Of a DNA stretch of 8,808 nucleotides, positions 1 to 6,034 are shown one piece after another. Every line of letters begins with the position of its first letter. Positions within the stretch are counted from its first letter, which is position 1. The stretch covers positions 1-8,808 of the forward strand of contig NZ_CALBEX010000263.1 in assembly GCF_937889215.1 (NCBI RefSeq), in the 5' to 3' direction. The translations under genes and the position numbers were made by a program. A model generated the notes under the pieces. That model saw only the letters and a list, made by a program, of their open reading frames with translations. It was not told the origin of the DNA and did no database searches. This stretch comes from an uncultured Limnohabitans sp. GTDB taxonomy: Bacteria; Pseudomonadota; Gammaproteobacteria; Burkholderiales; Burkholderiaceae_C.

Positions 1-1095
1 CACGGGGTCCATGCGGTAGTCGTATCGGTTGTTGCGCCCGGGCGGCAGCAGGGCCGGAATGTCGCCTGCAGGCGAGCCCACGCTGTGCCAGCGCTCGCGC
101 GCCTTGAGCTGCGGGTGCGCCCACACGCCAGCCATGTCGTTCATGCGGGCGTTGGCAATTTGGGCTTGGTCCAGCCGCGCCTCCACCTCGGGTGTGGTCA
201 TGGCGACAAACACGCCCCAAATCAATTGCTGCAGTTCTGCACGGTGTTCGTTGCGCAAAGCGTTGGTGCAAAAGCGCGCATCGCTGCACAGCGCAGCATC
301 CCCCAGCACAACATCACAAAACACCTTCCACTCGCGTTCGTTTTGCAAGCCCAGCATCACGGTGCCGCCATCGCCCACCGCGAAGGGGCCGTAGGGATAA
401 ATGCTGGAATGCGCAGCGCCTGTGCGGGGCGGGGGCGCAGCGCCTTCAAAGGCGTAGTACAGCGGGTAAGCCATCCACTCCGCCAGTGCTTCGAGCATGG
501 ACACGTCGATGTGGCTGCCCTGGCCGGTTTTGCCGCGCAAGAGCAGCGCCGACAGGATGTTGGTGTAAGCGTACATGCCCGCCGCAATGTCGGCCATGGA
601 ATTGCCCGACTTAGACGGGGCCTCGGGCGTGCCGGTCACGGACAACAAACCCGCTTCGCTCTGGATCAACAAGTCATAGGCTTTTTTGTCACGGTAAGGG
701 CCGTCTTGGCCGTAGCCAGAGATGTCGCAGACGATCAACTTTGGGTGAGTGGGGCTGAGTGCTTCAAAGGACAAACCCATGCGGGCCGTTGCGCCGGGCG
801 CGAGGTTTTGCACCAACACATCCGCATCCTTGAGCAGCTCACGCAACACGGCCATGGCGTCGGGGTTTTTGAGGTCCAACGTCAGACTTTCCTTGGAGCG
901 GTTGGTCCACACAAAGTGCGACGCTTGGCCGCGCACCCGCGTGTCGTAGGCCCGCGCAAAGTCGCCGGCGCCGGGGCGCTCGACCTTGATGACGCGTGCG
1001 CCCAAGTCGGCCAGTTGACGGGTGCAAAAGGGCGCGGCAATCGCGTGTTCGAGTGAGACGACGGTGATGCCGTCAAGGGGTCTTGGTGCGGTCAT
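1..1095 (-). CDS. Class III (CaiB/BaiF family) CoA-transferase, 3' end cut by window edge
   Basis: Enzymes of this family move coenzyme A between carboxylic acids in the cytoplasm through an aspartyl-CoA thioester. The reading frame is open for 365 codons from ATG 1095 down to base 1 with no stop. Family members are usually about 390-410 residues, so only a short C-terminal piece is missing. Visible family features are the N-terminal stretch ending in ADLGARVIKVERPG (residues 29-42), WTNRSKESLTLDL (63-75), the SGYGQDGPY segment (126-134) and ADIAAG (168-173), whose Asp169 falls at the position of the catalytic aspartate of formyl-CoA transferase. The ATG lies 12 nt after the stop of the upstream acyl-CoA dehydrogenase, so the two are very likely co-transcribed. 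An upstream ATG at 1106 is out of frame and quickly stopped. No clear Shine-Dalgarno sequence precedes the start. Family assignment is secure. The acid substrate is unknown; a C5 dicarboxylate is possible from the neighbours. Confidence 0.93.
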   Translation of the reverse strand, partial: MTAPRPLDGITVVSLEHAIAAPFCTRQLADLGARVIKVERPGAGDFARAYDTRVRGQASHFVWTNRSKESLTLDLKNPDAMAVLRELLKDADVLVQNLAPGATARMGLSFEALSPTHPKLIVCDISGYGQDGPYRDKKAYDLLIQSEAGLLSVTGTPEAPSKSGNSMADIAAGMYAYTNILSALLLRGKTGQGSHIDVSMLEALAEWMAYPLYYAFEGAAPPPRTGAAHSSIYPYGPFAVGDGGTVMLGLQNEREWKVFCDVVLGDAALCSDARFCTNALRNEHRAELQQLIWGVFVAMTTPEVEARLDQAQIANARMNDMAGVWAHPQLKARERWHSVGSPAGDIPALLPPGRNNRYDYRMDPV

Positions 1096-1110
1096 GTCAC
1101 GGTCATGTCA
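1090..1110. repeat. 11-bp imperfect tandem duplication at a stop/start junction
   Basis: GGTCATGTCAC (1090-1100) is followed directly by GGTCATGTCA (1101-1110), identical over the first 10 bases. On the minus strand the repeat carries the TGA stop of the acyl-CoA dehydrogenase and two ATG triplets, of which only the one at 1095 opens the CoA-transferase frame. A single ancestral copy would have placed stop and start 1 nt apart; the duplication makes it 12 nt. Confidence 0.8.
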
Positions 1111-2265
1111 AAAGGAGCGGGGCAGCCCGAGGATGTGCTCGGCCACGTAGCTGAAGATCATGTTGGTCGAGACCGGGGCGACTTGGTACAGGCGGGTTTC
1201 GCGGAACTTGCGTTCGATGTCGTATTCACAAGCAAAGCCAAAGCCGCCGTGCGTTTGCAGGCAGACGTTGGCCGCTTCCCAGCTGGCCTTGGCCGCGAGG
1301 TATTTGGCCATGTTGGCCTCGGCCCCGGCGTTTTGCATGGCGTCGATTTTTTCGCAGGCTTTCCAGCGCATCAGGTTGGCCGCTTCCAGCTCAATGAAAG
1401 CATCGGCAATCGGGAACTGCACACCCTGGTTTTGGCCAATGGGGCGGCCAAACACCACACGGTCTTTGGCGTATTTCGTGGCGCGGTCGATGAACCAGTA
1501 GCCGTCGCCAATGCACTCGGCAGCGATCAGCACGCGCTCGGCGTTCAGGCCGTCGAGCAGGGTATTGAAGCCCTTGCCTTCTTCGCCCAAGAGCGCGTCT
1601 TCGGGGATCTCCAGGTTGTCAAAGAATAGCTCGTTGGTCTCGTGGTTGACCATGTTCAAAATCGGCCGCACGGTCAGACCGTTGCCGATGGCTTGCTTCA
1701 GGTCGATCAGGAAGCACGACAAACCTTCGGAGCGCTTGGTGACCTGGTCAGCGGGCGTGGTACGGGCCAGCAGAATCATCAGGTCGCTGTGCTGGATGCG
1801 CGAGATCCAGACCTTTTGGCCGTTGATGACCCAGCGGCCGTCTTTGCGCATGGCGGTGGTTTTGAGTTGGGTGGTGTCGCTGCCGGTGGTGGGTTCGGTC
1901 ACGCCCATGGACTGGATGCGCAACTCGCCGGTGGCGATCTTGGGCAAGAGCGTGTTTTTTTGCGCGTCAGAGCCGCTGCGCACGATGGAATTCATGACGT
2001 ACATCTGGCCGTGGCACGCGCCCGAGTTGCCCCCCGAGCGGTTGATCTCTTCCATGATGACCGAGGCCTCCGCCATGGACAGGCCCGAGCCGCCGTATGC
2101 CTGCGGGATCAGCGCGGCCATCCAGCCGGCTTTGGTCAGGGCGTCGACAAAGGCTTCGGGGTAGCCGCGTTTTTCGTCGATCTTGCGGTGGTACTCGTCA
2201 GGGAACTGGGCGCACAGGGCGCGCACCGCGTCGCGGATGTCTTGGTATGGGTCGGGGGCGTGCAT
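1108..2265 (-). CDS. Acyl-CoA dehydrogenase, FAD-dependent
   Basis: A 385-residue protein of normal length for the acyl-CoA dehydrogenase family, which inserts a trans-2,3 double bond into an acyl-CoA and passes electrons from FAD to electron-transfer flavoprotein. In order it has the helical N-domain (about 1-115), the FAD-contacting signature VTEPTTGSD (122-130) opening the beta-domain with the NGQKVWIS segment (148-155), and the C-terminal helical domain with DRVVFGRPIGQNQGVQ (268-283) and QTHGGFGF (337-344). The glutamate of medium-chain dehydrogenases near the C-terminus is absent: LYQVAPVSTNMI stands where IYEGTS is usual. Glu243 in the LNAERV segment aligns with the catalytic Glu of isovaleryl-CoA dehydrogenase and is the likely base. 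ATG 2265 is chosen because the family's N-terminus begins just after it; the frame is open upstream to 2400, but that part overlaps the preceding gene. No Shine-Dalgarno sequence is evident. It sits between a hydratase gene (58-nt gap) and a CoA-transferase gene (12-nt gap). Confidence 0.93.
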   Translation of the reverse strand: MHAPDPYQDIRDAVRALCAQFPDEYHRKIDEKRGYPEAFVDALTKAGWMAALIPQAYGGSGLSMAEASVIMEEINRSGGNSGACHGQMYVMNSIVRSGSDAQKNTLLPKIATGELRIQSMGVTEPTTGSDTTQLKTTAMRKDGRWVINGQKVWISRIQHSDLMILLARTTPADQVTKRSEGLSCFLIDLKQAIGNGLTVRPILNMVNHETNELFFDNLEIPEDALLGEEGKGFNTLLDGLNAERVLIAAECIGDGYWFIDRATKYAKDRVVFGRPIGQNQGVQFPIADAFIELEAANLMRWKACEKIDAMQNAGAEANMAKYLAAKASWEAANVCLQTHGGFGFACEYDIERKFRETRLYQVAPVSTNMIFSYVAEHILGLPRSF

Positions 2266-2323
2266 GGCGTGATGAAGATGGGAAGCTGATAAATATGAAC
2301 CCGAGTGTGGCCTCTGCGTGCCT

Positions 2324-3202
2324 TCAGGCCAAGGTGGCTTGCGCTTGCATGGTGAGCCAGCCTTCGTGGTCGCAGGCCCACAAATCAATCGTCTTGCCAT
2401 CGGCAGACGGGCGGCCGTTCAAGCGCAAAGGGTGCAGGTCAAACATGGGGCGCACGGCACGGAACTGGAACGAAGCCACACGCGCCTCAGGCACTTGCCT
2501 GCGCACCAGGTCCACCAACAAAGTGGCGATCAGCGGGCCGTGCACGATGAGGCCGGGATAGCCTTCCTCTTGCGTGACGTAGCTGCGGTCGTAGTGGATG
2601 CGGTGGCCGTTGAAGGTGAGCGCCGAATAACGAAACAGCGACACCGGATCGGGCACAAACTCGCGCTGCCAAGGCGCGCCGGTTTCGGCCTCGGTGGGCG
2701 GCACTTCGGGCGCGCCGGGCACAGCCGCAGCGCGGTACACGATGTCGTGGGTTTCGGTCAGGCACAGGCCTTGGACGTTGCTGAAAGCGTGCTCGACTTC
2801 GACAAACAACAGGTCACCCGTGCGGCCCGCCTTGTGCTTGACCGAGGCGATGCGCGAATGCTTTTGTGCGGCGTCACCTACGCACAAGGGGTTGTTGGTT
2901 TGCCACTGCAGGCGGCCCCCGGCCCACATGCGCCGCGGCAGTGGCACGGGCGGCAAAAAGCCACCACGCAAGGGGTGGCCGTCCGGCCCGATCTGGCTTT
3001 GTGGGGCCTGCGGCAAAAAGTACAGCCAGTGCCACAGCGGCGGCACTTCGCTGTCCGCGGTTTGGCGGGCGTCATCGCGGTCGAGCAAGGCACTTTGGCC
3101 ACGCAGCGGGGCGGCCACGATCTCGTCGGTCAGTGTTTCGCTGCGGCCTTCCCAGTTGCGCAGGTGCGCCACTTGGGTGGCATCAAGGAGTGAGCTGTTC
3201 AT
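2324..3202 (-). CDS. MaoC/FAS1-like two-hotdog acyl-CoA hydratase (itaconyl/mesaconyl-CoA hydratase type)
   Basis: A 292-residue protein with two hotdog domains, the layout of the FAS1-like dehydratase family that includes mesaconyl-C4-CoA hydratase and itaconyl-CoA hydratase. The N-terminal half has PPLWHWLYFLP (54-64) and GGFLPPVPLPRRMWAGG (80-96), typical of that family. The C-terminal half has FNGHRIHYD (197-205) followed by YPGLIVHGPL (215-224), the counterpart of the hydratase-2 motif. His203 matches the catalytic histidine, and Asn198 stands where classical hydratase 2 has Asp; as I recall, Asn is normal for this subfamily. ATG 3202 is chosen because the protein starts with the expected N-terminal domain; the same frame is open to 3943, but that extension is antisense to dapD. 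This is the first gene of the minus-strand operon, with dehydrogenase and CoA-transferase downstream. The reaction is probably reversible hydration of an unsaturated, perhaps branched C5, acyl-CoA. The substrate is inferred, not seen. Confidence 0.88.
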   Translation of the reverse strand: MNSSLLDATQVAHLRNWEGRSETLTDEIVAAPLRGQSALLDRDDARQTADSEVPPLWHWLYFLPQAPQSQIGPDGHPLRGGFLPPVPLPRRMWAGGRLQWQTNNPLCVGDAAQKHSRIASVKHKAGRTGDLLFVEVEHAFSNVQGLCLTETHDIVYRAAAVPGAPEVPPTEAETGAPWQREFVPDPVSLFRYSALTFNGHRIHYDRSYVTQEEGYPGLIVHGPLIATLLVDLVRRQVPEARVASFQFRAVRPMFDLHPLRLNGRPSADGKTIDLWACDHEGWLTMQAQATLA

Positions 3203-3373
3203 GCAGGGTATCTTCGCGCAGATCGCGGGGGCTTGCTGTCGGCCTGTGGACACCTGGCCTGGAAATGCAACGCCAGCTTTCTTCCCTTTCCCTTTCTGTA
3301 TCTGCCCGATAATCAGACTCTTTGATTTTTCCGTCCTGGCCCACTTGGCCGGGGCTTTCTGCGGAGCACAAGC
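3203..3373. promoter_or_regulatory. Divergent intergenic region between the hydratase operon and dapD, with candidate -10 box
   Basis: This 171-bp gap must carry promoters for both directions. For dapD, GATAAT at 3308-3313 is a good match to a sigma-70 -10 box and would start transcripts about 50-55 nt before the ATG. The upstream -35 match is poor (TTTCCC at 3287-3292, 15-bp spacer). A pure pyrimidine run of 21 bases occupies 3277-3297. A partial dyad, GGCCTGTGG / CACCTGGCC (3241-3249 / 3251-3259, 6 of 9 pairs), might be an operator but is weak. No convincing minus-strand promoter was recognised. Confidence 0.35.
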
Positions 3374-4351
3374 ATGAGCACTATCCAAACCACCGGCGCA
3401 CGCGCCACGGGCCTGGCCACCATCGCCGCTGACGGCACCGTGCTGGACACCTGGTTCCCGGCCCCCGAACTGGCGGCCGATGTCGCCGCCAGCGGCAGCA
3501 CCCGCCTGACCCAGGCCGAAGCCGTTGCGGCACTGGGCGCTGACGTGGCCCAGGCCCTGGTGGCCTGCAGCGTGCGCAACGCCACCGTGGTGGCCGTGCG
3601 TACCGAGATCAAAAGCCTGGCCGACGCGCCCGCCGACACCCACGACGCCTATTTGCGCCTGCACCTGCTGAGCCACCGCCTGGTGTTGCCACACGGCGCT
3701 AACGTGACCGGCATCTTTGGCCTGCTGCCCAACGTGGCCTGGACCAACTTCGGCCCCTGCGCCCTGGCCGATGTGCCCGCCGCCCGCCTCAAAGCCCGTG
3801 GCGCTGGCCGCGTGCTCGAGATCAAGGGCTTGGACAAGTTCCCACAAATGACCGATTACGTGATCCCGTCGGGCGTGCGCATTGCCAACGCCGACCGCGT
3901 GCGCCTGGGCGCACACCTGGCCAGCGGCACCACCGTCATGCACGAAGGTTTTTGCAACTTCAATGCCGGCACGCTGGGCGCGAGCATGGTCGAAGGCCGC
4001 ATCAGCGCGGGCGTGGTAGTCGATGACGCCAGCGACATCGGCGGCGGCGCGTCCATCATGGGCACGCTGTCGGGTGGCGGCAAAGAAGTCATCAAAGTGG
4101 GCAAGCGCTGCTTGCTGGGTGCCAACGCTGGCATCGGCATCTCGCTGGGCGACGACTGCATTGTGGAAGCTGGTTGCTACATCACCGGCGGCAGCCGCGT
4201 TCAGCTGCCCGACGGCTCGGTCATGAAAGCCAAAGAACTGTCCGGCAAAAACGGCATCCTGTTCCGCCGCGATTCACAGTCCGGCGCGCTGCACGCCATT
4301 CCGCGCAACAAGAGCTGGGGCGAGTTGAACGCTGAGCTGCACAAGAACTGA
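3374..4351 (+). CDS. dapD: 2,3,4,5-tetrahydropyridine-2,6-dicarboxylate N-succinyltransferase, long form
   Basis: DapD transfers a succinyl group from succinyl-CoA to tetrahydrodipicolinate in the cytoplasm, in the succinylase route to diaminopimelate (cell wall) and lysine. The 325-residue product matches the long DapD class of Mycobacterium and Pseudomonas, not the roughly 275-residue E. coli class. It has an N-terminal alpha/beta region (about 1-150), then FPQMTDYVIPSGVRI (156-170), RVRLGAHLASGTTVMHEGF (175-193), FNAGTLGASMVEGRIS (196-211) and a left-handed beta-helix of hexapeptide repeats through about 275 (GGGASIMGTLSGGG, KRCLLGANAGIGI, DCIVEAGCYITGG). The Glu of MVEGR (Glu207) is the residue proposed as catalytic in the mycobacterial enzyme. 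GGAG at 3363-3366, 7 nt before the ATG, supports the start. The gene stands alone, divergent from the CoA operon and convergent with the AraC gene; no lysine-pathway neighbour is in view. Its codons are strongly biased to C- and G-ending triplets, more than its neighbours', consistent with good expression. Confidence 0.94.
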   Translation: MSTIQTTGARATGLATIAADGTVLDTWFPAPELAADVAASGSTRLTQAEAVAALGADVAQALVACSVRNATVVAVRTEIKSLADAPADTHDAYLRLHLLSHRLVLPHGANVTGIFGLLPNVAWTNFGPCALADVPAARLKARGAGRVLEIKGLDKFPQMTDYVIPSGVRIANADRVRLGAHLASGTTVMHEGFCNFNAGTLGASMVEGRISAGVVVDDASDIGGGASIMGTLSGGGKEVIKVGKRCLLGANAGIGISLGDDCIVEAGCYITGGSRVQLPDGSVMKAKELSGKNGILFRRDSQSGALHAIPRNKSWGELNAELHKN

Positions 4352-4414
4352 AGCCGGCAGTAGGGTTCGGGTTGGTGGCTTGGGCCAGGCCCGATTGATG
4401 CCCAAAGGCTCACC

Positions 4415-5182
4415 TCAGGCCGCCACCCGCCCCATGGCGCGTGACAAAGTCGAGGCGCTGGCATAGCCCGTTTTGTGCGCCACTTGCTTGAGCCCCAAGC
4501 CGTTGGCCACCAGGCGTTGGGCCAGGGCCAAACGCAAATTCTCCAGGTACTTGCCAGGAGAGATCTGCATCAGTTGCTTGAATTGGTTCACAAAAGTGGT
4601 GCGCGACATGCCCGCCTCTTCGGCCAGCGCCTCAAGGGTCCAGGGCTTGGCGGCATCTGAATGCATGGCCACCAAGGTTTTGGCAATGCGCGGGTTGGCC
4701 AAGGCGGTGAACAGGCCCGAGGTTTTTTGGGGCTGTGCCACCAAATGGCGCATCAGGCCAATCAACAAAATGTCGCCCGCCCGGTTCATCCATGAGGGCT
4801 GCCCGCAACGGGTGGCCGACATTTCCATCAAGATCAACTGCACGATCTGCGCCAACGAAGCATCGGCGTGGGCCAAGTCGATCGCCAAAGGCTGCAAGAA
4901 CTCGGTCAAGAAGACGGGGGCCACGGGGCCGTCCAAGGCCACTTCAAAACTCATCCAGCACGTCTTGCCCGTGGCTTGAACCCGCGCCAAGGCTTGCTCG
5001 CTGGTGCGGGGCGGGCAAACCAACAAGTGCATGTGTTGCAGGTCAAGCGCGCCGTCTGCGTCTGCCTCGCCCTGCTGAACCAAAATGTGCAGCGCAAAGC
5101 CTAGTGGCTGCTCGCAAAGCCAAACGCGAGGGGCCAAGCCTTCCAGCAAGGCAGACAGTCGGTCCAATCGAGGTGCGGGCAT
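4415..5182 (-). CDS. AraC-family transcriptional regulator with cupin-like N-domain, short C-terminus
   Basis: A 255-residue DNA-binding regulator. Residues 1-150 resemble the cupin_6 type sensor domain found in AraC proteins such as the hypochlorite sensor RclR, including the helical linker GDILLIGLMRHLVAQ (136-150). The first helix-turn-helix is clear (WTLEALAEEAGMSRTTFVNQF, 181-201), followed by the ISPGKYLENLRL connector (207-218) and the second helix-turn-helix (LKQVAHKTGYASASTLSRAMGR, 231-252). The protein ends at RVAA, about a dozen residues before the usual family end, and Leu and Met replace the common F residues of the SFSRAF motif. It has four cysteines (23, 56, 75, 126), which could be redox sensors, but this is untested. 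The start at ATG 5182 has no Shine-Dalgarno sequence; the next in-frame Met is residue 51, inside the sensor domain, so 5182 is kept. It is divergent from the CPIC protein gene, its most likely target. Confidence 0.88.
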   Translation of the reverse strand: MPAPRLDRLSALLEGLAPRVWLCEQPLGFALHILVQQGEADADGALDLQHMHLLVCPPRTSEQALARVQATGKTCWMSFEVALDGPVAPVFLTEFLQPLAIDLAHADASLAQIVQLILMEMSATRCGQPSWMNRAGDILLIGLMRHLVAQPQKTSGLFTALANPRIAKTLVAMHSDAAKPWTLEALAEEAGMSRTTFVNQFKQLMQISPGKYLENLRLALAQRLVANGLGLKQVAHKTGYASASTLSRAMGRVAA

Positions 5183-5271
5183 TTTTGTATTTAAAGCAAA
5201 TGAAACAGCACTTATTGTTGCACCAAGACAAACACAATGCAGGATTCACCCTTTTGATTCAGGAGTCCCCC
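5183..5271. promoter_or_regulatory. Short divergent regulatory region between the AraC regulator and the CPIC protein gene
   Basis: This 89-bp AT-richer gap must hold both promoters and any AraC binding site. Two short direct repeats are visible: GATTCA at 5243-5248 and 5256-5261 (13-bp period), and GCAC at 5208-5211 and 5220-5223 (12-bp period). AraC proteins often bind direct repeats, so these are candidate half-sites, though such short repeats can occur by chance. No convincing -35/-10 pair was found. The second GATTCA abuts the AGGAG ribosome-binding site at 5261-5265. Confidence 0.3.
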
Positions 5272-5808
5272 ATGTTGATGCCCCGCCAAACCACCCCTGC
5301 TTTGCAGGTGCCCACCTTGCAACACGGCCCCTACGATATGGCCACCGACTCGCCAGAGCATTTCAGTTTGCTGGTGTTTTACCGTGGGCTGCATTGCCCC
5401 ATTTGCATGAAGTACTTGCTGGAGCTGGCCCGCCTGGTGCCTGAGTTTGAAAAGCGCGGCGTGAAAGTGTTGGCGCTGTCCAGCGACAACCAAGACCGGG
5501 CGGAGCAAATGGCCCAAAAAATCAACATGCCCGAACTGCGCATGGGCTACGGCTTGGCCCTGGATGTGGCGCGCCAATGGGGCCTGTACATCAGCACCTC
5601 ACGCGGCATGACCTCGATTGGCATTGAAGAGCCCGCCCTGTTCTCGGAGCCAGCGGTTTACCTCTTGCGCCCAGACGGCACGCTGTATTACGGTGCGGTA
5701 CAGACCATGCCGTTTGCACGCCCACAATTCGCCGACCTTTTGGGCGCCATCGATTTCGCCTTGGCCAAGAACTACCCTGCACGGGGCGAATACACCGGCG
5801 CAGTTTGA
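5272..5808 (+). CDS. Peroxiredoxin-like AhpC/TSA family protein with CPIC redox motif
   Basis: A 178-residue thioredoxin-fold protein without a signal peptide, so probably cytoplasmic. After an N-terminal beta strand it has LLVFYRGLHCPICMKYLLEL (33-52), placing Cys42 and Cys45 as a CxxC pair where peroxiredoxins carry the peroxidatic Cys. The following VKVLALSSDNQDRAEQMA segment (62-79) is the second beta-alpha unit, and FSEPAVYLLRPDGTLYYG (126-143) is the usual cis-Pro strand pair of the fold. The likely role is thiol-dependent reduction of peroxides or disulfides; the true substrate is unknown. AGGAG at 5261-5265, 6 nt before ATG 5272, fixes the start, although the frame is open far upstream across the antisense AraC gene. 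It is divergent from the AraC regulator (89-bp gap), and no gene follows it on the same strand for 226 bp. A disulfide reductase instead of a peroxidase is possible because both cysteines lie in one CxxC. Confidence 0.85.
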   Translation: MLMPRQTTPALQVPTLQHGPYDMATDSPEHFSLLVFYRGLHCPICMKYLLELARLVPEFEKRGVKVLALSSDNQDRAEQMAQKINMPELRMGYGLALDVARQWGLYISTSRGMTSIGIEEPALFSEPAVYLLRPDGTLYYGAVQTMPFARPQFADLLGAIDFALAKNYPARGEYTGAV

Positions 5809-6034
5809 AGGGTGCTCGCACAGGCCACCACCGCACGGATCATGCGACCCACCTTAACCATCGGGTTCGCACACAGCTGCGGCGGCTGGCTTGGCGATTC
5901 AAAACCAGCATTTAAGTTCTCTTTTCAAGGCAAGGTGCCGGGGGCATCAAGGTAAAACCCTGATAGGCAAAGCGCTCGATGTGGGTAGCATAAGAGGTTG
6001 TCATTTGTTTATAAAACATAACCAGGAGCACCCC
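5809..6034 (+). promoter_or_regulatory. Leader region of the TRAP operon, with a dyad TGTTT-ATA-AAACA
   Basis: These 226 bp hold no gene that I can support and no clear terminator for the preceding CPIC protein gene. Near the 3' end is a perfect 5-bp inverted repeat, TGTTT ATA AAACA at 6006-6018, ending 5 nt before the AGGAG ribosome-binding site (6024-6028) of dctP. It could be an operator for a repressor of the transporter. The same spot contains TATAAA (6010-6015), which might serve as a -10 box, and TTGTCA lies at 5998-6003, but the spacing between them is far too short for a standard promoter. The promoter must lie in this region but I cannot place it. Confidence 0.35.

Noticed and set aside
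85..1056. A 323-codon plus-strand frame opposite the CoA-transferase.
   Set aside because: The minus strand encodes a clear CaiB/BaiF protein with its catalytic Asp; the plus-strand translation has no recognisable domain.
3203..3943. N-terminal extension of the hydratase frame across the intergenic region and dapD.
   Set aside because: The extension is antisense to dapD and has no hydratase-like sequence; the family N-terminus begins at ATG 3202.
4379..4406. Possible hairpin TTGGGC / GCCCAA between the convergent dapD and AraC genes.
   Set aside because: Only 6 bp with a 14-nt loop and no T-run on either side; not convincing as a terminator. The 63-bp gap holds nothing else I can name.
4735..5271. 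N-terminal extension of the CPIC protein frame over the AraC gene.
   Set aside because: Ribosome-binding site AGGAG at 5261-5265 and the normal peroxiredoxin-like length both point to ATG 5272; the extension is antisense to the AraC coding sequence.
5998..6015. TTGTCA and TATAAA as a sigma-70 promoter for dctP.
   Set aside because: The two boxes are only 6 bp apart instead of about 17, so they cannot form one promoter.
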